This document shows, one piece after another, positions 1-8,272 of a stretch of 9,142 nt of DNA. The notes below the pieces were generated by a model. The model had not been told where the DNA came from. It made no database searches and worked only from the letters and a program-made list of their open reading frames with translations. The position numbers and the translations under genes are program-made. The DNA comes from Cyanobacteria bacterium OH_CDB_58 (lineage in GTDB: Bacteria; Cyanobacteriota; Vampirovibrionia; Gastranaerophilales; Gastranaerophilaceae), in assembly GCA_023435965.1 (NCBI GenBank), contig JAEZLC010000068.1, forward strand, positions 1-9,142. Direction: 5' to 3'. Within the stretch, counting starts at the first letter, position 1. Every line of letters begins with the position of its first letter.

Positions 1-1645
1 TTTTCATACCCCTTACAGAATTAACAAAATATATGTTCTCAGCTCTATATAAATCGTATTTGTATAATATTTTCTCTTCACATTGGTTTGAATTTAACAT
101 TTTTTGTCTCTCTATTCCATTTAGCAATCCCGAAGAAAGGCATGGAGTATAGAATTTTCCATTTATTTCTAACACAATATTGGTTCTTGAGCCTTCAGTT
201 AACTCCCCTTTCTCATTAAAGAAAATTTCATCGTATACTTCTTCATCTATAATTTTTTTGAATGTTTTTTCATACCACGGTCTAAAGGTTGTTTTATGCA
301 TCATGAAGCTATTTGAAGAACTAACAATCTGGGGTGAAAGAGCAACCTTATTTGTTTTTATTTGGTTTAAAGGTTTATATTCTACATTATAAGAGCCATT
401 GTCAGACAACAGTATTCTCATAATTCCATCTTGATTAGGTTTTATTGAATAAATTTCATCATTAAACACAAAGCCTAATTGCTCAGCTGATTTTTTCATT
501 CTCTGTACATGCATTAAAAAGTCTTTTGCTACCGATTTTTCGACCTTGATTGTTTCAACTATTTGAAAGTCGTTTCTAGGATTAATAAACTTAATTTTGG
601 TCAACGTCTCTTCCCATTCATCTAAAGCATCAGAATCCCAAACAATTGCACCACCAACTCTAAGCCTGTAATTTTTGTCATTATTTGATTTGTGTAAGAT
701 TCTAATCGGCACACTAAAGACGGTATTTTCTTTCGATATCAGACCAATTGCACCACAATATATATCTCTTTTTCCAACTTCTAGCTCGTCTATTATCTCC
801 ATTGTTTTTATTTTAGGAGCACCCGTAATAGAGCCACAAGGATAAATAGCTTTAAAGACCTCAAACAAAGAAATACCATCTTCTAGTAAAGCACTAACCT
901 CCGATGTCATTTGATGCAATGTTTTATGAGTTTCAATCTCAAAAAGTTTATCTACTTTAACTGTTGCAGTTTTTGCTATCTTACCCAAATCATTTCTCAA
1001 TAAATCAACTATCATAACATTTTCGGAACGATTTTTAATATCAGTTTTTAAAAATTCGACATTTTTAGTATCTTCATCTTCTGTCTGGCCTCTCTTTACA
1101 GTTCCTTTCATCGGTTTAGTTAAAATATTATTACCATTGAGCTCAAAAAATAACTCAGGTGAAAAAGAAAGAACTTCCTCATATTTATTTTTTATAAAGG
1201 CATTATATGGAGTTTTTTGATTTGCCAAAATTGATTCGTATAGAGAAAAAGAGTCAAGATTACTAAAGTCACTAACACTGTACTCATACGTATAATTAAC
1301 TTGATAAGTGTTACCTAAAGCGATGTGATCTTTGACTTTTTTAATAGCAGAGCAATACTCGTCATAAGAAATTTGAGACTCTGTTTTCAGAACTAACGTA
1401 TTTGATTTATCTTGAGGATTATAAGTTTCGTAGCCGTCATAAACCTCAAAATAGAGTAAAGGCAATTCCGAGAGAACAGCTTTGTTTTGAAAAACATCTT
1501 TTGCCTCATATCTAACATAACCGATTAAGTAATATTTATCTCTCAGCTGTTCTATGTATTCAAAAGCCTTGATGAATTCCTCATTATCAAATGCTTCAAT
1601 TATTCTTATAGGATTTTTGAATATTTTATCTGAAAATATTTGCAT
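1..1645 (-). CDS. pabB: Fused aminodeoxychorismate synthase component I / aminodeoxychorismate lyase (PabB-PabC), C-terminus off the window
   Basis: Two-domain enzyme of p-aminobenzoate (folate) synthesis. The first domain aminates chorismate using ammonia from a separate PabA-type glutaminase; the second, a PLP fold-type IV lyase, releases pyruvate to give PABA. I read 548 codons from the ATG at 1645 without a stop before the edge. The chorismate-binding domain spans about residues 80-350. Its KPMKGT motif (177-182) has Lys where TrpE has Ala in PIAGT, which argues for PabB over anthranilate synthase. DLLRND (214-219) and PCGSITGAP (269-277) follow. The lyase domain runs from about 357. It has HKTTFR (450-455) with K451 as likely PLP lysine, then ELTEGSRTN around E484, a SSGLLNGIERQ stretch and a terminal FVNSVRG, so only a few residues are missing. 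An in-frame TAG lies just upstream, so 1645 is the first possible start. It begins 13 bases after the preceding stop with no obvious Shine-Dalgarno, so it is probably translated by coupling. Function is secure. Confidence 0.93.
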   Translation of the reverse strand, partial: MQIFSDKIFKNPIRIIEAFDNEEFIKAFEYIEQLRDKYYLIGYVRYEAKDVFQNKAVLSELPLLYFEVYDGYETYNPQDKSNTLVLKTESQISYDEYCSAIKKVKDHIALGNTYQVNYTYEYSVSDFSNLDSFSLYESILANQKTPYNAFIKNKYEEVLSFSPELFFELNGNNILTKPMKGTVKRGQTEDEDTKNVEFLKTDIKNRSENVMIVDLLRNDLGKIAKTATVKVDKLFEIETHKTLHQMTSEVSALLEDGISLFEVFKAIYPCGSITGAPKIKTMEIIDELEVGKRDIYCGAIGLISKENTVFSVPIRILHKSNNDKNYRLRVGGAIVWDSDALDEWEETLTKIKFINPRNDFQIVETIKVEKSVAKDFLMHVQRMKKSAEQLGFVFNDEIYSIKPNQDGIMRILLSDNGSYNVEYKPLNQIKTNKVALSPQIVSSSNSFMMHKTTFRPWYEKTFKKIIDEEVYDEIFFNEKGELTEGSRTNIVLEINGKFYTPCLSSGLLNGIERQKMLNSNQCEEKILYKYDLYRAENIYFVNSVRGMK

Positions 1646-1658
1646 AAATTTTGTCTAA

Positions 1659-2012
1659 TTAAAAAACCTTAACCAACAAAAATAGAGAATAAAATAAACT
1701 CAAAAACAAAGAAAATAACTGTAAGTTAGAATATAGTTTTAGCTTTGAATAACTTACTTTCTTACCAATGGAAAAGACAACTGCTATGAAGAATAGCAAT
1801 GGGATCACTAAATAATTTTTTTGCATCAGTCCTACAAACAGTAGAAGAAAGATCAAAAGAATATAAAGTAAAAACATAAGTAAAATAAATAATGAAAAAT
1901 TAGCAACTAGTTTTGGAGTACGGTTTTTATCAAAAATAAAATTTTGACCAACAAGATATGCGATTACAAATAGTAAATTAAGAACAACAAAAACGGTCAG
2001 CAAAAAGCTCAT
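1659..2012 (-). CDS. Small hypothetical membrane protein, four predicted helices
   Basis: I do not recognise this 117-residue protein. It is almost entirely Leu/Phe/Ile/Val with four likely membrane helices at about residues 3-21, 37-62, 66-82 and 97-116. The short connecting loops carry most of the charges (DKNRTPK, KK, KLK). No catalytic or binding motif is visible. I place the start at the ATG at 2012: it overlaps the hydrolase stop as ATGA and has a GCGAGG Shine-Dalgarno seven bases upstream. An in-frame ATG at 2045 would add 11 residues inside the hydrolase gene and has less support. The gene is fourth in the operon, between the hydrolase and pabB-pabC, so it is co-translated with them. 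It could anchor, export or sense the product of the operon, but that is inference only. Confidence 0.75.
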   Translation of the reverse strand: MSFLLTVFVVLNLLFVIAYLVGQNFIFDKNRTPKLVANFSLFILLMFLLYILLIFLLLFVGLMQKNYLVIPLLFFIAVVFSIGKKVSYSKLKLYSNLQLFSLFLSLFYSLFLLVKVF

Positions 2013-2836
2013 GACAATACCTCGCATAGTTCTTCTTTTGAGCAAAGACTGTCAGCAAATCCTAACGCTTTTTCATAAACAAAAGCACGCTCATTATCAT
2101 ACAAAACATGATGATAACTATCTGTTAACTCAATATATTCTTTTACCTCTGAAGACGCATTTTCATAAACAAATTTGGAACTTTTCACACTTGTTAAATC
2201 ATCTTCAACTGAATGCATCAAGAGAATAGGACATAACATTTTTTTGATATTTTTTCTTGTATCTTCAGAAAGCCTCAAAAGCTCATACACACAAGTCAAT
2301 GGATAATTATCAAGTGCAACTGTGTTTTTTGACATCAATCCAGCAATTTTTCTTCTTATGACTTCGTTTTTAATTCCATAAGGTTCCCTTTCCGGGAAAG
2401 TATAATAAAACCTGACTATGGTATTTAAAGCTAAGGGCATTAAAAAATTATACCAAGGGATTGTCCAACCATCTAAATACAGTGTAGTAGAAAGCGAGAT
2501 AACTCCGGTTACATCATGATTATTTTCAGCCAAATTGATAGAGATGACTGCCCCTAAACATAATCCTGAAAGGAAAAACTCTTGGTATTTTGATCTTAAT
2601 GCAGAATACTTTACTTGAGAAAAGTCAATCCAATCTCTCCAAGAAACGCTCTGGATAGACTGCTCATGATCCCCATGTCCAGGAAGACAATAACAATATA
2701 CGTCATATCCTGCTTTATGGAATGATTGTGCATATTTTTTCATTTCAAAAGGACTGCCCGTTAACCCATGGAACAGCATTATAGCTTTTGAAGGGGTATC
2801 ATTATGCAAAAGTTCAAAATCCAGACTAGATGACAA
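2009..2836 (-). CDS. Alpha/beta hydrolase with Cys nucleophile (carboxylesterase/dienelactone-hydrolase-like)
   Basis: A 275-residue alpha/beta-hydrolase of the usual length for single-domain esterases. The oxyanion-hole segment is FHGLTGSP (22-29) and the strand-turn YCLPGHGDH lies at 49-57. The nucleophile elbow reads GLCLG (91-95): Cys93 replaces the Ser of the normal GxSxG, as in dienelactone hydrolase, and the codon is clearly TGT. A cap-like, aromatic-rich region follows at about 120-185. The likely acid is D212 in HSVEDD, and the likely base is H243 in YHHVLYD, matching the C-terminal HV..D pattern of Est30-type carboxylesterases. There is no signal peptide, so it is cytoplasmic. The start is TTG, supported by a GCGAGG Shine-Dalgarno eight bases upstream that lies in the last codons of the aminotransferase; the gap between the genes is two bases. 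Fold assignment is strong. The substrate (ester, thioester or lactone) is unknown. Confidence 0.88.
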   Translation of the reverse strand: MSSSLDFELLHNDTPSKAIMLFHGLTGSPFEMKKYAQSFHKAGYDVYCYCLPGHGDHEQSIQSVSWRDWIDFSQVKYSALRSKYQEFFLSGLCLGAVISINLAENNHDVTGVISLSTTLYLDGWTIPWYNFLMPLALNTIVRFYYTFPEREPYGIKNEVIRRKIAGLMSKNTVALDNYPLTCVYELLRLSEDTRKNIKKMLCPILLMHSVEDDLTSVKSSKFVYENASSEVKEYIELTDSYHHVLYDNERAFVYEKALGFADSLCSKEELCEVLS

Positions 2837-2838
2837 AT

Positions 2839-4218
2839 TTAGAACCTCGCAAATAACTGATCTATTAGCTCTATCGCCATATCTATTTCATCATTTGAAA
2901 TAGTTACAGGTGGAACAAGAGTAATAACGTTTTTATAATATCCACCGTTATTTAAAACTATTCCGCATTTCTTGCCCTTGTAAGCCAAATCGCCTTTTAG
3001 ACCTTCTTCTAGAAGAGAATCACAAAGTTTTTTATTTGGAGTATATCCATCTTCCTCAGTACACTCAATTCTAAGAGCCATACCAAGACCATCAACATTT
3101 CCTATTTTTTTGTATTTAGCTTCTAAATGCTTCAATCCACTCAAGAATCTTGCACCTTTTTCAGCTATTTCTTGTTCAAAGTTACCTTCTTCAAAAATAC
3201 TCATAACCTCATAACCGGCACGCGTTCCAATAGGATTAGAAGAATAAGTTGAATGAGTTCTACCAGCCGGCCATACAGTAGGATTAATCATTTCTTCTTT
3301 TGCCCATAATCCGCCCAATGGATTCAATCCATTTGTCATAGATTTACCAAAAGTAATAACATCTGGTTCTACACCAAAATGCTCAATAGACCAAAGTTTA
3401 CCAGTTCTATAGAATCCCATCTGAATTTCATCTGCAATAAATAAAATCCCGTATTTATCTAAAACTTTCTTTAATGCTTTAAAATAGCCTTTTGGAGGAA
3501 TAATATAACCACCTGTGCCTTGAATAGGTTCAGCAACAAAAGCAACGTACTCTGACTTGCCAGTAGCTGGATCATAAACAGCGTTATATTCGCTTTCAAA
3601 ATTCTTTTCGAACTGTTTTACACAATAAAAATCGCAATCTTGGCAATTTTTACCATAATGACATCTAAAACAATATGGGAACGGAACAAAGTTGGCTCTA
3701 TCACCAAAGTGGCCATAATGTTCTCTATATCTATAGCTTGAAGTAATTCCTGATGCACCGATTGTTCTGCCATGATAGCCGCCCATAAATGCAAACATTA
3801 AGTTTTTACCTGTGTAATTTCTAACAAGTTTTAGAGCATCTTCTATTGCTTGAGCTCCTCCAACGTTGAAGTGAACTCTACCTTTTCTACCAAATCTTTC
3901 TTCATTTGCTTTAGCAATCTTCTCTGAAAGTAAAACTTTATAATCATACAAAAATCTAGACGCGATTTGAGGCATTGTGTTAATTTGGTCGATTACAGCA
4001 TCTGCCACTCTTTTATTCTTATAACCTAAATTACAAGATGCATACCACATTTGAAGATCCAAAAAAGGAGTATCTTTAGAATCATACATAAACGTACCTT
4101 CACAGCTCCTGAATACTTTCGGGTTCTCAGAATAGTGAACTGTGTCACCATAAGAACAATATTGACTGTCTATTTCTCTAATTTCCGAATCAGTAATTGA
4201 TTGAGTAAGCTGTTGCAT
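2839..4218 (-). CDS. Class III PLP-dependent aminotransferase (4-aminobutyrate/ornithine-type family) with Cys-rich insert
   Basis: A 459-residue omega-aminotransferase, normal length for the class III family, which moves an amino group between an amine or omega-amino acid and a keto acid. Visible landmarks are the cofactor-phosphate region VGGAQAIEDALK (119-130), the ring-stacking GGYHGRT (146-152), AEPIQGTGG (229-237), FIADEIQMGFYRTG (260-273) with D263 for the pyridine nitrogen, and FGKSMTNG with K292 as Schiff-base lysine. Between 183 and 199 sits PYCFRCHYGKNCQDCDFYC, five cysteines in CX2CX5CX2CX3C order. Many relatives have a shorter CxxC here, and animal GABA transaminase binds a 2Fe-2S cluster through such cysteines. 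The ATG at 4218 has a GAGGAG Shine-Dalgarno seven bases upstream and overlaps the phosphatase gene by 29 bases. The exact substrate cannot be read from the sequence. BioA, ArgD, GabT or a specialised biosynthetic enzyme are all possible names, with none favoured. Confidence 0.92.
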   Translation of the reverse strand: MQQLTQSITDSEIREIDSQYCSYGDTVHYSENPKVFRSCEGTFMYDSKDTPFLDLQMWYASCNLGYKNKRVADAVIDQINTMPQIASRFLYDYKVLLSEKIAKANEERFGRKGRVHFNVGGAQAIEDALKLVRNYTGKNLMFAFMGGYHGRTIGASGITSSYRYREHYGHFGDRANFVPFPYCFRCHYGKNCQDCDFYCVKQFEKNFESEYNAVYDPATGKSEYVAFVAEPIQGTGGYIIPPKGYFKALKKVLDKYGILFIADEIQMGFYRTGKLWSIEHFGVEPDVITFGKSMTNGLNPLGGLWAKEEMINPTVWPAGRTHSTYSSNPIGTRAGYEVMSIFEEGNFEQEIAEKGARFLSGLKHLEAKYKKIGNVDGLGMALRIECTEEDGYTPNKKLCDSLLEEGLKGDLAYKGKKCGIVLNNGGYYKNVITLVPPVTISNDEIDMAIELIDQLFARF

Positions 4219-4855
4219 CTGTCTCTCCTCTACGACAATAATCTATAATATCTAAAAAAGAATTAAATGAATTGTATTTTAAATCCATTTTCTCACAAAA
4301 TTTTCTCAAATTGCCTTTTGCAAATAAAATTGTTGCATTTTTTGCAACACAAGCATCTGATAACCCGTCACCTATATAACAATATTCTTGCTCTTTTACT
4401 TTTTCACATTTGCAAGAACCTGCTTTTACTTTGCAATTTTCACTATGATTTAAAAAATCGACTGAAAAAGAACCATTTTCATATTTTAACGTGTTTGCGA
4501 AATATTTAACATCTAAAAGGCTGTATTTTTCTAATGTTTTAGCTATAAACAACTCAAAACCATCACTTAAAATAATAAGCTCAATATCTTTAGACTTGAG
4601 ATAATTATAAAACTCAATAAAAGAATCATCAATCTCTATTGAGTTAATGTATTCATTAAGCTCATCTTCATTCATATGTTTTACTAAAGCGACTTGTCTT
4701 TCCAGACATTCTTTTGAACTAATTTCCTGTCTTTGCCATAAGTCTTCAACTTCAAGCCATTTTTTATCAGCATACTTATCAAAAAAAGTACAAAGAGTGT
4801 CTTTTTTTGAAATAGTACCATCAAAATCGCAATAAATTTTAGTAAAATTATTCAT
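4190..4855 (-). CDS. HAD-IB family phosphatase, MtnX-like
   Basis: A 221-residue cytoplasmic phosphatase of the haloacid dehalogenase superfamily, subfamily IB (the phosphoserine phosphatase / MtnX group). All four motifs are present: DFDGT with D10 as phospho-nucleophile and D12 as acid/base, ILSDG with S97, K149 as likely motif III lysine, and GDGLSD (162-167) for Mg binding. The helical cap falls between motifs I and II. A Cys-rich stretch with C141, C148, C150 and C159 precedes motif IV; a similar segment occurs in MtnX-like proteins. I start at the ATG at 4855, with AGGG five to six bases upstream. An upstream TTG at 4870 would add five residues but overlaps this Shine-Dalgarno. It is the first gene of the operon and overlaps the aminotransferase by 29 bases. 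No methionine-salvage genes are adjacent, so a role in that pathway is not implied. The substrate is unknown. Confidence 0.88.
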   Translation of the reverse strand: MNNFTKIYCDFDGTISKKDTLCTFFDKYADKKWLEVEDLWQRQEISSKECLERQVALVKHMNEDELNEYINSIEIDDSFIEFYNYLKSKDIELIILSDGFELFIAKTLEKYSLLDVKYFANTLKYENGSFSVDFLNHSENCKVKAGSCKCEKVKEQEYCYIGDGLSDACVAKNATILFAKGNLRKFCEKMDLKYNSFNSFLDIIDYCRRGETDATAYSINY

Positions 4856-4871
4856 ATATCCCTGTAACAAA

Positions 4872-4891
4872 TTTAGAGGCGAATCTCTAAA
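4872..4891 (-). promoter_or_regulatory. Leader hairpin ahead of the HAD/aminotransferase operon
   Basis: On the minus strand TTTAGAG and CTCTAAA form a perfect 7-bp stem around a six-base loop, ATTCGC. It lies between the proposed promoter and the AGGG Shine-Dalgarno, so it would fold in the 5' leader about 15 bases before the start codon. It is too small to be a recognised riboswitch. It could be an RNA stability or translation element, or chance in AT-rich DNA. Confidence 0.25.
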
Positions 4892-4912
4892 AATTATGTG
4901 AAAAGCATATCA

Positions 4913-4921
4913 ATAATAGCA
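4913..4921 (-). promoter_or_regulatory. Candidate extended -10 promoter for the HAD-to-pabB operon
   Basis: The minus strand reads TGC TATTAT, an extended -10 element (TGn plus a 5/6 match to TATAAT). It lies 57 bases upstream of the phosphatase ATG, and no good -35 hexamer stands at 16-18 bases. A second candidate further upstream has a perfect TTGACA (4981-4976) spaced 17 bases from AATATT (4958-4953), a 4/6 -10 match. Either could serve the five-gene operon. Confidence 0.4.
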
Positions 4922-5037
4922 CAAAATGGCTAGAAAATGCTCATTGTAACGAAATATTTAAGGATTATCTATTGATGTCAATATTTTTATTACTTTATTT
5001 TTTAAAACCTTGTCAGATATAACAAATTAAAGAAAAA

Positions 5038-5787
5038 ATGTCTTTAAATACTTCTACAAATAATATATTAACTAAAATAATTGACTGCAATCTTCTTCTA
5101 AGTAAGAAAAAAATTCGCATACAAAAAAAAGCTAACTCTCTCAATCCTAGTATTAAAAACAGGATTGCTGGAAAAAGATTTAGATATAATAACTATTTTG
5201 AGTTAAGCGATAATATTAAAACTCACATAAAAGATGTAGAAGGCATAAGTGGCTCTGGGGTTTCTGGTGGACATTGTTTTCAGAATTTCATAAAAAGTAT
5301 ACCGACATTGCTTAGACCCATACTAATAATAGATTTGTTAAAAATCCCAAATGCAGAAGGTCTATATAGCCTAAAATATGTATTATTCAAAAAAAATCAA
5401 AGTAATATTATTCATAATGAATTTACTAAAATTTTAGAAAAGACTGTTTACATTGGTAAATCAAAGTTCTCTAAAGAAGACATAAATATTTTCAAAAGAA
5501 ATACTAAACTCACAAAAAGCATAATACAAAATTTAAAAGAAATAGAAGATAAATACGATAAAATTGGCTACTCTGATAATGCATTTTTTTCAGCATCCAT
5601 AAACACTCTAAAAAAAGCAAAACTAGCGATCACTAAAAGTGGTCAAAATATATTTATAGGTTGTTGTGAAAATGGAGTTAAATTTGTAGGCTGGCTAGAA
5701 GGTAAAAATAAAAAATTGAAGAGTGTTTATCCTGTCTTGAATCTTGACTCTCTAAAGAATAAATTAACTAATACGGATATAACTTAA
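5038..5787 (+). CDS. Putative free-standing EndoU-family ribonuclease
   Basis: A 249-residue protein whose conserved pieces resemble bacterial EndoU nucleases (PF14436-like), RNA endonucleases that cut near uridines and are best known as toxin tips of contact-dependent systems. I see THIKD (H63), then GSGVSGGHCF (H79), the two-histidine pattern with a 16-residue spacing. Next come a short strand with GLYSLKY (108-114), KTVYIGKSKFS with K135 as likely catalytic lysine, and near the end an IFIGCCENGVKFVGWLEG strand pair leading to KSVYP with S229 and Y231, where EndoU proteins usually have a T/S-x-Y-P segment. Residues 1-55 are basic and unrecognised. There is no signal peptide, delivery domain or neighbouring immunity gene. 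The gene stands alone on the plus strand between two minus-strand operons and has only a weak Shine-Dalgarno (AAAGAAAAA). It contains no other Met codon, and its GC is about 27% by hand count against about 38% in sampled cheB. Family assignment is by motif recognition only. Confidence 0.7.
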   Translation: MSLNTSTNNILTKIIDCNLLLSKKKIRIQKKANSLNPSIKNRIAGKRFRYNNYFELSDNIKTHIKDVEGISGSGVSGGHCFQNFIKSIPTLLRPILIIDLLKIPNAEGLYSLKYVLFKKNQSNIIHNEFTKILEKTVYIGKSKFSKEDINIFKRNTKLTKSIIQNLKEIEDKYDKIGYSDNAFFSASINTLKKAKLAITKSGQNIFIGCCENGVKFVGWLEGKNKKLKSVYPVLNLDSLKNKLTNTDIT

Positions 5788-5802
5788 TCCTTATAACAAC
5801 AA

Positions 5803-7307
<1,505 letters not shown>

Positions 7308-7332
<25 letters not shown>

Positions 7333-8171
7333 GTTTTTTTATAGATGGTTGGCTCATGATATACAAAATTGTGTTTAATCTGGATAAGGCTCTCAGAATG
7401 ACCGATAAACAATAGTCCATTATCAGAAATTACATTATAGAAATTATTAATGAGCTTTTCTTGAACTTCTCTACTGAAATAAATCATTACGTTTCTACAG
7501 AATAGTATATCAAATGGATTTTTAAAAGGGAATGTATCCATTAAATTAAAGAGCCTAAATGTAACAGACTTTTTGATTTCATCATTAATTATCCATCTAT
7601 CACTGTCATATTGGGTAAAATATTTATTTACAAAATATGACGAGATATTATCTTCAGGACCAAACTTATAAACTCCGGCTATTGCCGTTTGTAAACTTTG
7701 AGGACTTATATCTGTTGCCAGTATTTTTGCTCTCATATCGGGAGGCAAAATTTCTTTTAACAACATAGCCAAAGTATATGCTTCTTCACCTGTAGAACAA
7801 GCAGAAGACCAAACTCTTATCTCCCTTGTATATTTTGCAGTTGGGCTTTCTTGTATAATTTGTGCAATACTTTTTTTCAAAAATTCAAAGTGATTATTTT
7901 CTCTGAAAAAATTTGTCTTATGAACAGTTACAGTGTCAACAAAGGTATTTTTTATTTTTTTTTGTTTTTCTGTAATAGGTGGTGCTACGATATAGTGGTA
8001 ATATTCACCCACATTAGTTATCCCAGCATCGTTCATAAGCTTTACTAACTTTTGAGCAAGAAGCATTTTTTTGCTTTCTTCAGTGAATATACCCATATTC
8101 TTGTATAAATATTCGCAAAACAAATCCAAATACTTTGCATCAATAGTCTTAACCGTATCCGTTGTATACAT
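7308..8171 (-). CDS. cheR: Chemotaxis protein methyltransferase CheR
   Basis: A 287-residue, full-length CheR that methylates receptor glutamates using S-adenosylmethionine. The N-terminal helical domain (about 10-80) is followed by KTNFFRE (85-91), the SAM-binding SSACSTGEEAY (122-132), ATDIS (152-156), and DILFCRNVMIYF (221-232). LFIGHSES lies near 254-261. All expected core motifs are present, so it should be active. The beta-subdomain loop after KYFT is about two residues shorter than my recollection of the E. coli protein, which resembles CheRs that do not need a receptor pentapeptide. The ATG at 8171 has AAAGGA five to six bases upstream. It follows the receptor gene by 81 bases and overlaps cheD by 25, so cheR, cheD and cheB are one translational unit. 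Confidence 0.97.
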
Positions 8172-8239
8172 TTTTATCCTTTAACATCAACACTATATTG
8201 CGTCTAACTAACTCTCACATCTTAATTCAAAAATGGCAT

Positions 8240-8272
8240 TTCCGCCAGATGATTAAAAATCATCCAGCGGAA
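8240..8272 (-). terminator. Hairpin across the receptor-gene stop codon, possible attenuator or processing stem
   Basis: In minus-strand RNA the arms TTCCGCTGGATGATT and AATCATCTGGCGGAA pair over 15 positions around a TTT loop, with two G-U wobbles. In plus-strand RNA those two positions become C-A mismatches, so the structure favours the transcribed strand. A short ATTTTTG run follows a few bases after the stem. The stop codon of the receptor gene lies in the loop. The T-run is displaced and short, so this may be a partial terminator or an RNA-stabilising stem rather than a full stop. Confidence 0.55.

Noticed and set aside
180..392. Plus-strand open frame of about 70 codons
   Set aside because: It lies wholly opposite the strongly supported pabB-pabC gene, has no recognisable motif, and its hydrophobic stretches are the antisense of AT-rich codons. 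The same applies to open frames at 2011-2229, 4267-4509, 4647-4835, 6289-6492, 6879-7088 and 7851-8048.
1..1645. Anthranilate synthase (TrpE) instead of PabB
   Set aside because: The PMKGT motif has the PabB-type Lys, and the C-terminal fold-type IV lyase domain fits PABA synthesis.
1659..2045. Longer start at 2045 for the membrane protein
   Set aside because: The ATG at 2012 has a good Shine-Dalgarno and the typical ATGA overlap with the upstream stop, and it begins right at the first membrane helix.
2009..4218. Biotin synthesis reading: aminotransferase as BioA and hydrolase as BioH
   Set aside because: No bioF, bioD, bioB or bioC is nearby, the hydrolase has Cys instead of the BioH Ser, and the aminotransferase has a Cys-rich insert that I do not associate with BioA.
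4190..4855. Methionine-salvage role (MtnX proper) for the HAD protein
   Set aside because: No mtnA, mtnW, mtnB or mtnD is present in the window, and MtnX-like HAD-IB phosphatases have many substrates.
4190..4870. TTG start at 4870 for the HAD phosphatase
   Set aside because: The ATG at 4855 is preceded by AGGG at proper spacing and places the DFDGT motif at the usual distance from the N-terminus.
5018..5023. TATAAC as a -10 box for the EndoU-like gene
   Set aside because: A transcript from it would begin only about eight bases before the ATG, and no -35 element stands upstream at 16-18 bases. A leaderless start cannot be excluded, but the support is too weak to list.
8172..8239. Separate promoter for cheR in the 81-base gap
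   Set aside because: A TATAGT hexamer is present, but no -35 match lies at suitable spacing and there is no extended -10, so I cannot support it.
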